This document shows, piece by piece, positions 16,943-26,320 of a DNA stretch of 64,000 nucleotides; position 1 is the stretch's first letter; every line of letters begins with the position of its first letter. The position numbers and the translations under genes were made by a program. The notes below the pieces were generated by a model, which saw only the letters and a list, made by a program, of their open reading frames with translations, was not told the DNA's origin and did no database searches. Location: NCBI GenBank assembly GCA_903834765.1, contig CAILKE010000053.1:1-64000 (forward strand). Reading direction: 5' to 3'. The stretch is from an uncultured Bacteroidota bacterium (GTDB lineage: Bacteria; Bacteroidota; Bacteroidia; B-17B0; Aurantibacillaceae).

Positions 16943-16950
16943 TAATTTTG
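16943..16950 (+). promoter_or_regulatory. TAnnTTTG element abutting the yicC start
   Basis: TAATTTTG ends four bases before the ATG at 16955. It fits the -7 consensus, which would place transcription at or next to the start codon. No TTG is found at the proper -33 distance, so this is a tentative call. Confidence 0.35.
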
Positions 16951-16954
16951 CATC

Positions 16955-17824
16955 ATGCTAAAATCAATGACTGGCTTTGGAAAAGCGACCAAAGAATTTG
17001 AAAATAAAATGGTGAGTGTAGAAATTCGCTCTCTAAATAGTAAAAATTTAGATTTAAATTTAAGATTATCTTCTACATACAGAGATAAGGAACATGAACT
17101 AAAAAGCGAACTCAATAAATTATTGGAACGCGGAAAGGTTGATTTATCTGTATACATAGAGTCTAAGGTAGCGGAAACTCCTGTGGAAATTAATATACCA
17201 TTGGCTAAATCATACCATGCTAAATTAAAAGAATTGGCGAAAGAATTAAACGAACCTGAAAACAATTTATTTTCTCATGTATTAAAAATGCCTGATGTTC
17301 TTAAATCAGAACGTAAAGAACCAAATGAGGAAGATTGGAAAGATATTTATTCTGTGATCTTAGAAGCCACTAAAGCCTTAATTGCTTTCAGATCAGATGA
17401 AGGAAAATCTATCGAAAAAGATTTTATGGATCGTATCGGTATTATTTCATCATCACTTGAAAATATTAAGAAGCATGATGCTAGCCGTATTCAAAATATT
17501 AAAGATCGTATTCATAAAAATTTAGAAGAAGTTGTTGGCTCTGAAAAAGTTGATAAAAACAGATTTGAGCAAGAGTTAATTTACTACATCGAAAAACTGG
17601 ATATCAACGAAGAAAAAGTTCGTTTACAAACACATTTAGATTATTTCATTAAAACAATGAAAGAACCTGCCGGTGGGCGTAAACTTAACTTTATTGGACA
17701 AGAAATTGGACGTGAAATCAATACCATTGGCTCTAAAGCGAATGATGCCGAAATGCAAAAATTAGTGGTATTAATGAAAGATGAATTAGAAAAAATAAAA
17801 GAACAAACCAATAACGTATTGTAA
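16955..17824 (+). CDS. yicC: YicC-family endoribonuclease-like protein
   Basis: 289 residues, matching YicC along its length: MLKSMTGFGKATKEFENK and EIRSLNSKNLDLNLRL at the N-terminus, a coiled helical middle, and the C-terminal block PAGGRKLNFIGQEIGREINT followed by GSKANDAEMQKLVV. E. coli YicC is a divalent-metal endoribonuclease involved in RNA turnover. No operon partner of known related function; a small membrane-protein gene starts 1 base later. In many bacteria yicC precedes gmk, which is not the case here. Confidence 0.93.
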   Translation: MLKSMTGFGKATKEFENKMVSVEIRSLNSKNLDLNLRLSSTYRDKEHELKSELNKLLERGKVDLSVYIESKVAETPVEINIPLAKSYHAKLKELAKELNEPENNLFSHVLKMPDVLKSERKEPNEEDWKDIYSVILEATKALIAFRSDEGKSIEKDFMDRIGIISSSLENIKKHDASRIQNIKDRIHKNLEEVVGSEKVDKNRFEQELIYYIEKLDINEEKVRLQTHLDYFIKTMKEPAGGRKLNFIGQEIGREINTIGSKANDAEMQKLVVLMKDELEKIKEQTNNVL

Positions 17825-17825
17825 G

Positions 17826-18080
17826 ATGAATTTATTTAAGTTATCCGGCTATCTTTCTGTTGCTCTTGGTATTGCCTGTTGCGCCTGTTTAATCAATCCT
17901 TTTTATTTATTCTTTGCTTTATTATTTGCTATTATAGGTTTTATATTTTCTACCATTAATATTTATTTGAATACCAAATACGAAATCACTAAAAAGGCTT
18001 TTAGTTTAGGTTATATAGGTATGATCTTAAGTTCAGTCCCTGTTATATTTTTATTAGTCTTAATTATTAGAGGAAATTAA
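17826..18080 (+). CDS. Small DUF4190-like membrane protein
   Basis: 84 residues with two hydrophobic stretches: roughly residues 7-45 (probably two closely spaced helices) and 60-81. The arrangement resembles small DUF4190-type membrane proteins but the match is only by general pattern. It begins 1 base after yicC, so is co-transcribed. Role unknown. Confidence 0.6.
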   Translation: MNLFKLSGYLSVALGIACCACLINPFYLFFALLFAIIGFIFSTINIYLNTKYEITKKAFSLGYIGMILSSVPVIFLLVLIIRGN

Positions 18081-18219
18081 TTTTTAATAAAACTTTCTCA
18101 ATACAGAGAATAAGAGAAAAAAGGGTGCACAGAATAAAATATGTTTATTTTAATTATATTATAAAAACTTTGTGAACTCTTGTAACTCTGAAACTCTTTG
18201 TTAAAAACATAAATAAATA

Positions 18220-19074
18220 ATGTCTGCTATCAAAAAATACTTATCTCTCGTTACATTTAGTCATACTATTTTTGCTTTGCCCTTTGCTTGCATAGGATTT
18301 GTATTAGCACTTAAAACGGGACATACCTTCTCTATGAAATTATTTGTATTGGTTATTTTATGTATGGTATTTGCACGCAGTGCCGCCATGGCTTTCAACC
18401 GTTATATCGATCGAAAATTTGATGCGCTTAATCCACGCACTGCTGTTAGAGAAATCCCTGCAGGAATTATAAATCCCAACAATGCCTTGTTTTTTATCAT
18501 CATCAATTGCTTGCTATTTGTTATAATCACTTGGTTTATCAATAGCATTTGTTTTTACTTATCTCCCGTTGCATTATTTGTTGTTTTATTTTACAGCTAC
18601 ACCAAGCGTTTCACGCCGTTATGTCATTTGGTATTGGGTTGCGGATTAGCGTTAGCTCCAATTGGTGCTTATTTAGCGGTAACAGGAGAATTTGCCTGGT
18701 TACCCTTATTATTTTCGTTTACTGTATTTTGTTGGGTAAGTGGCTTTGATATTATTTATGCCTTACAAGATGAAGCCTTCGACCGATCCAATCACTTAAA
18801 ATCAATTCCAGTATTATTCGGAACGAAAGGCGCTTTAAGGGTTTCTGAAGTATTGCATTTTTTTGCCTTCACATTTATTATTAGTGCAGGTATCGTTGGA
18901 CAGTTTAATTGGTTGTATTGGATTGGTGTTGGATTATTCTCCATGTTATTGATCTACCAACATACGCTTGTAAAACCGGCTGATCTATCAAAAGTAAATA
19001 GAGCTTTTTTTACAACAAATGGCATTGCCAGTGTGGTGTTTGCCTTATTTACAATTGTTTCGTTGTTTTTGTAA
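18220..19074 (+). CDS. UbiA-family prenyltransferase
   Basis: 284 residues, about eight to nine membrane helices. The two Asp-rich prenyl-diphosphate sites are present: FNRYIDRKFDALNPRTAVR (Asn60, Asp64, Asp68) and DIIYALQDEAFDR (Asp177, Asp184, Asp188). The R-T-A-x-R-E-I-P-A-G variant and overall length resemble the 4-hydroxybenzoate-type or MqnP-like enzymes of menaquinone synthesis in Bacteroidota, which attach a polyprenyl tail to an aromatic ring in the inner membrane. No other quinone genes are adjacent, so the exact substrate is open. Confidence 0.88.
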   Translation: MSAIKKYLSLVTFSHTIFALPFACIGFVLALKTGHTFSMKLFVLVILCMVFARSAAMAFNRYIDRKFDALNPRTAVREIPAGIINPNNALFFIIINCLLFVIITWFINSICFYLSPVALFVVLFYSYTKRFTPLCHLVLGCGLALAPIGAYLAVTGEFAWLPLLFSFTVFCWVSGFDIIYALQDEAFDRSNHLKSIPVLFGTKGALRVSEVLHFFAFTFIISAGIVGQFNWLYWIGVGLFSMLLIYQHTLVKPADLSKVNRAFFTTNGIASVVFALFTIVSLFL

Positions 19075-19212
19075 TATTAAATGATTTAAATCTACAAAGT
19101 ACAGAAACCCTTTTTAATTTACTAAATGCATATTAGACATTTATCTGCTTTGTTACTTCTTCCATATTTTTAGGAGATGAAATTAAGATTGGGAGACAAT
19201 ATTAAATTACAA

Positions 19213-20379
19213 TTAACTCAACTTCTGATAGGTTTGCCACCAACGATCTGGAATCTCATTGTTGATAGCTAATTCATAATCTTTATAAGAGCATGGCAAT
19301 AAGGTATGTCGCTCAAACTTCAAGCCTTTACTTGGTGGGTAAGGTATTTCCATCCACCAGCGGTTTGTTTTTTTACTTTTGAAAAAATTAATTTCATATT
19401 TTTCATCTTGCAATACTACATGAAATTTTACGTAATCTGGATTAGTTCGAGAAGGGAAATCATGTTTACGAGAATAGAAGCCATCCATGAAACACCAAAT
19501 CATCTGTGCTGCTAAGTTGCTGGTTTTACCTTGTGTATCGTATTCTGGATTGATTTCGTAAATTCCTACGGATGTTAATTTATCATTCATACCTGCGTAA
19601 CGCATCATTTGGCATGCTTCTTCAGAGTAAAATCCATTTGGCTGTGCCATTGAGTGCGCAGGAGCATCGCTATGCTTAATTGCAGAAATATCAAAGCTCA
19701 ACATATCTGCATGTCTGATGATTGGTTCTGCTTCTTCAATAGCATCGCGTACTTGTCCCAAACGATATGTATCAAAATATAATTTATTCATCATACCCAA
19801 AGATGTATGATTCACTAAATATGTTTGATAACCAATATTACTATAATTAAATAAAAAGTTAGGCTGATGTAAAATGATTTTTCCCAAATAAGCAGTATTC
19901 GTGGTTTCTTCATCATGATTGCCTAAATCAAAGGCGGCATCAATAGTTACCACGTTAATGGTTTGTTCTAATTTTTCATAACCTAAAAACTGAGCGTAAG
20001 TTAAATCTTGACTTCCACCAATAATAATCGGCACAATATTTTTTCGAACTAAATAATCTACTGTTGATTTTAGAGCGTAATAAGTATCTTCTACATCATG
20101 CCCTGCTTCTATGTTTCCAAGATCAGCAATGCGTGGCTTGAAACTTCCTGGATATAAAGAATATAAATAATCCCTTACTTTATTTGGCGCAAAAGCGCAA
20201 CCAATGTTTGTATAAGCTCGCCTATCTTCACACACACCAAGAATAGCTATATCTATTTCTTCCAACTCAGGAAAATCAGATTCAGAAGTATAACTTGTAA
20301 TATAATTTTTTAATTGATTTTCGGCAAAGGTATCTGATGAAAGCTCAATAGTCTTAAAAAAATGTTGAATGTCGCTCAT
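19213..20379 (-). CDS. Arginase-fold (formimidoylglutamase-like) protein lacking key metal ligands
   Basis: 388 residues with an arginase/ureohydrolase fold. The three metal motifs of active enzymes can be located but are changed: GGDHS is GGSQD (121-125), DAHxD is DAAFD (147-151), and SxDxDxxDP is SFDISAIKHSDAP (228-240). Two His and one Asp metal ligands are therefore missing. Databases often call such Bacteroidota proteins formimidoylglutamase, but with these losses catalysis by the usual two-manganese mechanism is doubtful. No histidine-use genes are nearby. It could be a non-catalytic family member with a binding or structural task. Confidence 0.8.
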   Translation of the reverse strand: MSDIQHFFKTIELSSDTFAENQLKNYITSYTSESDFPELEEIDIAILGVCEDRRAYTNIGCAFAPNKVRDYLYSLYPGSFKPRIADLGNIEAGHDVEDTYYALKSTVDYLVRKNIVPIIIGGSQDLTYAQFLGYEKLEQTINVVTIDAAFDLGNHDEETTNTAYLGKIILHQPNFLFNYSNIGYQTYLVNHTSLGMMNKLYFDTYRLGQVRDAIEEAEPIIRHADMLSFDISAIKHSDAPAHSMAQPNGFYSEEACQMMRYAGMNDKLTSVGIYEINPEYDTQGKTSNLAAQMIWCFMDGFYSRKHDFPSRTNPDYVKFHVVLQDEKYEINFFKSKKTNRWWMEIPYPPSKGLKFERHTLLPCSYKDYELAINNEIPDRWWQTYQKLS

Positions 20380-20535
20380 AGTGAATTACGCTATTATAAA
20401 ATGTAATAGAATAAATTTATTGATTTAGAGATTACAAGCGTCGTATTAAACTCAAACTTATTAACGAAAGTGCGTTAGTATAATGAGTCCCTTATCTTCA
20501 ATTCTTTACCTATGGCTGATTTCAATTACAAGCAA

Positions 20536-22995
20536 TTAAAAATCTACCTTCACATAAAATAATGGTAAAAATCCTAACTGGTAATTTTTGACTAAAGGAT
20601 CAGCATTGATATTTGCAGGATCCGGAGAATAACTCAATGCTAAAACATTTTTAGTATTCATCACATTTACTAAATCCAATGCAATTTCATAAGCTGCTTT
20701 TTTAGCATTTATTTTATAAGCTATTCTAAAATCTAAACGGTTGTATGGATCAAATTGCAAACTATTAACTTTATTATTATCAGCAACAACATCCATCACC
20801 GCATTACTAGCAGAGACATCCACAGGCGAGTATCGTTTGCCACCACCATAGGTAATTTTAGATGAAGCACTAATCGAATTCTTTTTAGTTTTCCCAACAT
20901 CGTATTCAACACCTAATAATAAATTCATAACGTAGTTACCATTAAAATCTGTATTGAATGTTTTGCCATTACTGGCAGTGTATTTACTGTCAAATAAACT
21001 AGCAGAGTATAAAAAGAAATAATGTTTACTGAATGCTTTTTCTACTGTTAATTCTAAACCATAATTATAACCCGTTCCCTTATTTTCCATTGTATAAATA
21101 GGAAAGAAGCGGTTAAAGCTTGCACCTCTATTTAATAAAGAAACGCTTGAAGGAACCCCATAAACAGGCACATTCCAAAGGTATTGATAATAGGCTTCTA
21201 CTTTGGTTCGGAAGTTTTTTGTTATTTGATAATCGTATCCTAATACAATATGCTGACTTTTGCTTAATCCTAAATTTTTATTATCTGCAATTTTTGTAGG
21301 ATTAGAATATACTTTACCATCTCTTACAATACTATCAGGCGTAGCAAAGTATAAATACGTTGGTTGCATTTGACTATGTAATCCGTAAGCTAAACTAAGC
21401 GATTGATTGACCTTGAATTGATAACGAATGCTAGCTCTTGGTTCAATGGCATAAGTATTATTTAAGGTTAAATATTGAGCAAATACACCTAGATTGGTAC
21501 TCCATTTCTCGTTAAACTTATGTACAAAAACAAAATAGGGTTGCAATAAATAAAAATCAGTTTGAGTATTCACACGTGTTTTGAAAGGCTTGTTATCAAT
21601 GGCTTGCGCAATGGTATCGTAGCGCGAATTAATTTTTATTTGATCATAAAAATTAACATGAATCATATTTGCAAAAAAACCTGATTTAAAACTATTTTTC
21701 GGATTTACTTTATGTCTCACATACCAGGATAAGGTTGTTTTGCCTTCATAAAATTGATACCCTAATATTTTTGGCAACGTATCATTTGGTATGAAATTTT
21801 GATCTCGTAAAACTAAATTATGTGTTACGTCTAAATCCTGCGCTCCGTAAGCCAAAGAAGTTTTCATAAACGTGCGACTATTGAACGAATAACTATGATT
21901 GATAATACCCACTCCCATGACTGACGTGAAGTATTGATCTCTATTTAAATCACCATATAATTCCTTTGGACGAGTTGTTTGCGTACTCAAAATAATTTTG
22001 ATAGTACTAAATCCACCTATAGAACTAATAGAAAACACACCTGCTTTTTTAGTAGGAAAATTTAATCTAAAGGCACCATCTTGATATTTAGGAACAGCGC
22101 TTGTTCCCAATTTAATATTTAAAAAGGACAACATATCTAATGTTGAATACCTGTAATTAACATAGTAACTACTTCCCTTTTCTTTGTTAATTGGGCCTTC
22201 CAGCGAAAGCTCCGTTCCTAATAATCCAAATTGAAACGTGCGTTCATGTTTTTGATTATTCCCATTTCTCATTTTTAAATCAAAAACTCCGCCTAATGCA
22301 TTACCATAATTAGCTGGAAAAGCGCCTGTATAAAATTCTGAATTTGCTAAGTATTTATTATTAATAATAGCAGTTGGTCCACCTGCAGAACCCGCCACCG
22401 CAAAGTGATTCGGATTAGGAATATCTATTTCTTCCAAACGCCATAATAAACCAGAAGGAGAATTTCCTCGAACAACAATATCATTTCTACTATCGTTAGT
22501 TCCCTGAACGCCAGCAAAATTAGAGGCCATACGAGCGGGATCCTGACGTGAACCTGCATAACGTTCTGTTTCTTCAATACTAAACTTTTTCATGTTAATG
22601 GCTTGCATATCAGTAACAATATCTGTTTGATCAGCTGTTACCATAACTTCTTCCGTTTGCACTAACGATTCTTCTAATTCTATATTCAAAAAAACTTCTT
22701 TACCAGAAGTAATTATAATGTCGCTTAATGACATTTGACTATAGCCAATATAACTGGCCATAAATGATCTTCGCCCAACAGGAACTCCTTCTATTTTAAA
22801 ATTACCTTTCTCATCTGTTGTTGTTACTAATTTTTTAGTTGAGTCATTTTTCATGCGGATAATAACTCCCGGTAACCCAATAGAACTGATCTTATCAGTT
22901 ACCTGTCCTCTAACCGTTTGTTTGAATTGATTTTGAGAAACTAAATTAGATGATGTAATAAGTATTAAAAAGCTTAAAATATATTTCAATGTCAT
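20536..22995 (-). CDS. TonB-dependent receptor, paralogue of the one at 5193-7556
   Basis: 819 residues. Signal peptide (to about LVSQ), CarboxypepD_reg-like domain (RGQVTDKISSIGLPGVII ... DEKGNFKIEGVPVG), plug with RYAGSRQDPARMASNFAGV and DIVVRGNSPSGLLWRL, and a barrel ending in PLFYVKVDF. Shares with the first receptor the motifs PNPNHF, TGAFPA-YGNA and GVFDLKMR, so the two arose by duplication. Ligand unknown; no SusD homologue next to it. The gene upstream on the same strand is an uncharacterised helical protein 38 bases away, which may share the promoter. Confidence 0.9.
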   Translation of the reverse strand: MTLKYILSFLILITSSNLVSQNQFKQTVRGQVTDKISSIGLPGVIIRMKNDSTKKLVTTTDEKGNFKIEGVPVGRRSFMASYIGYSQMSLSDIIITSGKEVFLNIELEESLVQTEEVMVTADQTDIVTDMQAINMKKFSIEETERYAGSRQDPARMASNFAGVQGTNDSRNDIVVRGNSPSGLLWRLEEIDIPNPNHFAVAGSAGGPTAIINNKYLANSEFYTGAFPANYGNALGGVFDLKMRNGNNQKHERTFQFGLLGTELSLEGPINKEKGSSYYVNYRYSTLDMLSFLNIKLGTSAVPKYQDGAFRLNFPTKKAGVFSISSIGGFSTIKIILSTQTTRPKELYGDLNRDQYFTSVMGVGIINHSYSFNSRTFMKTSLAYGAQDLDVTHNLVLRDQNFIPNDTLPKILGYQFYEGKTTLSWYVRHKVNPKNSFKSGFFANMIHVNFYDQIKINSRYDTIAQAIDNKPFKTRVNTQTDFYLLQPYFVFVHKFNEKWSTNLGVFAQYLTLNNTYAIEPRASIRYQFKVNQSLSLAYGLHSQMQPTYLYFATPDSIVRDGKVYSNPTKIADNKNLGLSKSQHIVLGYDYQITKNFRTKVEAYYQYLWNVPVYGVPSSVSLLNRGASFNRFFPIYTMENKGTGYNYGLELTVEKAFSKHYFFLYSASLFDSKYTASNGKTFNTDFNGNYVMNLLLGVEYDVGKTKKNSISASSKITYGGGKRYSPVDVSASNAVMDVVADNNKVNSLQFDPYNRLDFRIAYKINAKKAAYEIALDLVNVMNTKNVLALSYSPDPANINADPLVKNYQLGFLPLFYVKVDF

Positions 22996-23033
22996 ATTTA
23001 TAAAAAAGAGTTGGGTTTAAAAATACTATTTAA

Positions 23034-24011
23034 TTATTTTTTTATTAATATCGTATCTAAAATTTTATCTTTTGCGATGAAATTATAGATCATATCAGAG
23101 GCTTGTTTCAAAATCACTTGCATGGCATCTTTTTTAACACCTAATAAAACAATTGCTTTTTCAGTAGAAGATTGTTCGTCTGTTTTTTCTACTTGCTGTA
23201 TGGCATTTGATAGAGCCTCTATTCTTAATCCATTGTCTTTAAGGATTCCTAATTCTTTAATTACCCAACTTAATGCAAAAAAAGAATCACTGTCATATTC
23301 CATAATAGCAGTTTTTTCAGGCTTAATAGGCAATTTATTGTAAGGTGATTTTACAATATCTTTCGTTAAGTAATTAGTCGTATATTTTACTTTTTCAGAA
23401 GTTGGTTTGGCTTGAATCAAACCGTTTAATGCTTGAGCATAAATACTAATCCATCTTAATTTTCGACGCATTTCGTGAACTTCTAATTCAATTTCTGTAA
23501 ATGAATAATTTAATTTTAATGCAACCGATTTAATTTTTTCAATTTCTTTTTCAATCACATATCTCAATTCAGCAACATGCTCTTCATCATAAAACAATGT
23601 GTACTGGCCCAACTTGACGTTGAAATTTAACAGCTTACCACTTAACCATTCTTTATCATTTAATCTAGAATTAATTCTTCCAGAAACAAACTCTGCGTTT
23701 TGGGTAAAGTTTGTAAGAATAGGTTTTGTTATATTTTTATTTGATTTAAATTCTTTTTCAAAAGCAATATAATAATCTAATAACCCAAACTCATCCTCCA
23801 ATTTTTTAAACCGCATATGCCATTTATTTAAGAAGGTTTCATCAAAGGCATTGTCGTGCAAACGAGTCAGAGCTTCTAACATAAATAAGGACGTTCGAGC
23901 ATTATTTTCGTATAACCATAAAGCTGGATTTTTTTGTTTAGCTGCGCTTACAAATAAGGCTTGTAGTTGCGAACTGTAAAATAAAAATGGGTTAAACTGT
24001 TTTTCTGTCAT
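23034..24011 (-). CDS. Uncharacterised helical protein with a CHAD-like motif
   Basis: 325 residues, no signal peptide or membrane segment, strongly helical with many Lys and Glu. I do not recognise the family with confidence. Around residue 180 the segment EVHEMRRKLRWISIYAQAL has the H-x-x-R-x-x-x-R/K-x-x-R spacing of CHAD domains, which bind polyphosphate, but only one such motif is evident and full-length similarity was not confirmed. It is followed by the TonB receptor gene on the same strand and diverges from gltX. Confidence 0.6.
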   Translation of the reverse strand: MTEKQFNPFLFYSSQLQALFVSAAKQKNPALWLYENNARTSLFMLEALTRLHDNAFDETFLNKWHMRFKKLEDEFGLLDYYIAFEKEFKSNKNITKPILTNFTQNAEFVSGRINSRLNDKEWLSGKLLNFNVKLGQYTLFYDEEHVAELRYVIEKEIEKIKSVALKLNYSFTEIELEVHEMRRKLRWISIYAQALNGLIQAKPTSEKVKYTTNYLTKDIVKSPYNKLPIKPEKTAIMEYDSDSFFALSWVIKELGILKDNGLRIEALSNAIQQVEKTDEQSSTEKAIVLLGVKKDAMQVILKQASDMIYNFIAKDKILDTILIKK

Positions 24012-24085
24012 AAATGATAATAATTCAGTATAAAACTACTTTATTTTATTCAAAAAAATATACATTAAAAACAAGCCTTTTTCAT

Positions 24086-24093
24086 TATCTTTA
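24086..24093 (+). promoter_or_regulatory. Near-consensus -7 element directly upstream of gltX
   Basis: TATCTTTA (consensus TAnnTTTG with one mismatch) ends six bases before the gltX ATG at 24100. No convincing -33 TTG at the usual distance. Tentative. Confidence 0.25.
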
Positions 24094-24099
24094 ACCCCT

Positions 24100-25620
24100 A
24101 TGGAAAAAAAAGTTCGTTTACGTTTTGCGCCAAGCCCTACAGGTGGCTTGCATATGGGCGGGGTTCGTACCGCTTTATTTAGTTATTTATTTGCAAAAAA
24201 ACATGGTGGCGATTTCGTGTTGCGTATTGAAGATACCGACCAAACACGTTATGTAAAAGGAGCAGAAGAATATATAATTGCTGCACTTAAATGGTGTGGT
24301 ATTGAGCCAAACGAAGGTGTTGGTTTTGGCGATGGTCCTTATACACCCTATCGCCAAAGTGAACGCAAAGAATTAGGGATTTATAAAAAATACGCCGATC
24401 AATTAATTGCATCTGGACACGCATACATCGCATTTGATACCTCTGAAGAGTTAGATGAAATGCGTAAACGTTTAGAAGCAGCTAAAGTAGTGGCTCCTCA
24501 ATATAACTCTGTTACGCGTCAAAACATGCGCAATTCATTATCGCTAAGTGAAGATGAGGTTTCGAAATTAATAGAGAGCGGTGCTCCTTATGTTGTTCGC
24601 TTAAAAGTACCACGCAATGAGGAAATTCGTTTTCATGATATCATCAGAGGTTGGGTCACAGTAAACTCTACTCAAGTAGATGATAAAGTATTATTAAAAT
24701 CAGATGGCATGCCAACATACCATTTGGCGCATATCGTGGATGACATCGAAATGAAAATTACACACGCCGTGCGTGGAGAAGAGTGGTTGCCTAGTGCTCC
24801 GTCACACATATTAATTTACCGTTATTTAGGTTTAGAAGATCAAATGCCTCAATTAGCTCATTTACCGCTTATCTTAAAACCAGATGGAAATGGGAAATTA
24901 TCTAAACGTGATAAATCAGGTTTACCAATGTTCCCTATTAATTGGCATGATGAACGTACCGGTGAAAGTTATATTGGTTATAGAGAATCAGGATTTACAC
25001 CAGATGCCTTTATAAATATGCTAGCCTTATTAGGTTGGAATCCGGGCGATAACCGCGAAATTATGAGTAAGGAAGAATTGATCAAAGAATTTTCTTTCGA
25101 ACGCGTAAATAAATCGGGCGCTAAATTTGATCCAGAAAAAACAAAATGGTTTAACCAACAATACTTACGTATGCAAACAGACGAGCAATTAGCTAACTCT
25201 GTTATGCCTTTATTAGAAGCTAAAGACATCAAAAAAGATAAAGCATTTGTAACAGAATTTTGCAGATTAATAAAAGAGAAAGCACATTTTGTAACCGAAT
25301 TCTATGACTTAGGTTCTTACTTTTTTATAGAGCCAACAAGCTTTGATGAAAAAGTAATGACTAAAAAATGGAGTGAACATTCTAAAGCAACTTATACTAA
25401 ATTAACTGATAAATTAGGCGCTTTAGATGTTTGGACTATTTCATCTATCCACGATTTATTTACAGCTGTTGAACCTGAATTAGGAAAAATAGATATGCAA
25501 TTAGTACGTGTATTAACAACAGGAGTTGCAGGTGGAGCTCAGTTATTCGATATGTTAGCCTTATTAGGTAAAGAAGAAGTAATTAAGCGATTAAATGCTG
25601 CTTTAGCAAAATTGAATTAA
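24100..25620 (+). CDS. gltX: Glutamyl-tRNA synthetase
   Basis: 506 residues, normal for bacterial GluRS. Class I motifs are clear: the HIGH-type RFAPSPTGGLHMGGVRTALF and, near residue 265, KLSKRD (KMSKS equivalent). The editing-free catalytic core has LRIEDTDQTR and AVRGEEWLPSAPSHI; the C-terminal anticodon-binding helical domain follows to the end. It charges tRNA-Glu with glutamate. A LURP/scramblase-like gene follows after 27 bases, probably co-transcribed; then a terminator. Confidence 0.97.
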   Translation: MEKKVRLRFAPSPTGGLHMGGVRTALFSYLFAKKHGGDFVLRIEDTDQTRYVKGAEEYIIAALKWCGIEPNEGVGFGDGPYTPYRQSERKELGIYKKYADQLIASGHAYIAFDTSEELDEMRKRLEAAKVVAPQYNSVTRQNMRNSLSLSEDEVSKLIESGAPYVVRLKVPRNEEIRFHDIIRGWVTVNSTQVDDKVLLKSDGMPTYHLAHIVDDIEMKITHAVRGEEWLPSAPSHILIYRYLGLEDQMPQLAHLPLILKPDGNGKLSKRDKSGLPMFPINWHDERTGESYIGYRESGFTPDAFINMLALLGWNPGDNREIMSKEELIKEFSFERVNKSGAKFDPEKTKWFNQQYLRMQTDEQLANSVMPLLEAKDIKKDKAFVTEFCRLIKEKAHFVTEFYDLGSYFFIEPTSFDEKVMTKKWSEHSKATYTKLTDKLGALDVWTISSIHDLFTAVEPELGKIDMQLVRVLTTGVAGGAQLFDMLALLGKEEVIKRLNAALAKLN

Positions 25621-25647
25621 TACAAACTTAAAAGAAACATCATCATT

Positions 25648-26235
25648 ATGCATCCATTACTGAAACAAAATTTATTTTTCATCAAAGAACATGTTGGGAT
25701 GTTTAAGGCTGCCAATAATTTTGATATTTATAATCCAGATACACAAGAACTCATCATGAATTGTCGTGAAGAGAAACTGGGTGGCTTTACTAAGTTATTG
25801 CGTTTTACTGATTACAAACGCATGACACCGTTTCATGTGGAAATAAAATCAGTTAGTGGCGAAAAAGTATTGACCGTAAAACGTGGTGTATCTATTTTTT
25901 TATCTAATGTAGAAGTGTTGGATGAAAACGATCATTTAGTTGGTCGGTTTAAACAAAAATTTTTCTCGATAGGTGGAAAATTTGATGTATTGGATGCCAA
26001 TGATAACGTAGTATGTACCCTTAAAGGTAAATGGACTAGTTGGGATTTTAAATTTATGCAAGGCAATGACGAACTTGCTGGCGTATCAAAAAAATGGGCA
26101 GGATTAGGTAAAGAATTATTTACAACAGCTGATAATTATATGTTATCCATTAGTGATAAAGTGCGTAAAGAAGAGCCTACACGTATTTTGATTTTAGCTG
26201 CTGTAATGTGTATTGATATGGTTTTAAAAGAGTAA
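25648..26235 (+). CDS. LURP-one / phospholipid scramblase-like protein
   Basis: 195 residues, beta-rich with the tubby-like scramblase/LURP-one pattern: repeated strands such as FDIYNPDTQELIMNC, VLTVKRGVSIFLSNVEV and GKFDVLDANDNVVCTLKGKW, then a final hydrophobic helix ILILAAVMCIDMVLKE typical of the family. The biochemical role of bacterial members is not established. Sits between gltX and an intrinsic terminator. Confidence 0.8.
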   Translation: MHPLLKQNLFFIKEHVGMFKAANNFDIYNPDTQELIMNCREEKLGGFTKLLRFTDYKRMTPFHVEIKSVSGEKVLTVKRGVSIFLSNVEVLDENDHLVGRFKQKFFSIGGKFDVLDANDNVVCTLKGKWTSWDFKFMQGNDELAGVSKKWAGLGKELFTTADNYMLSISDKVRKEEPTRILILAAVMCIDMVLKE

Positions 26236-26252
26236 TTTTTATACTCCTAATT

Positions 26253-26284
26253 TTTGCCACTTAAAATGTTGGCAAATATTTTTT
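26253..26284 (+). terminator. Terminator after the gltX-scramblase unit
   Basis: TTTGCCA (26253-26259) pairs with TGGCAAA (26270-26276), followed by a T-rich tail. Lies 17 bases after the stop codon. Confidence 0.75.
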
Positions 26285-26320
26285 ATATAAATTATAATTT
26301 ATACTCAAAATATTAAAAAA

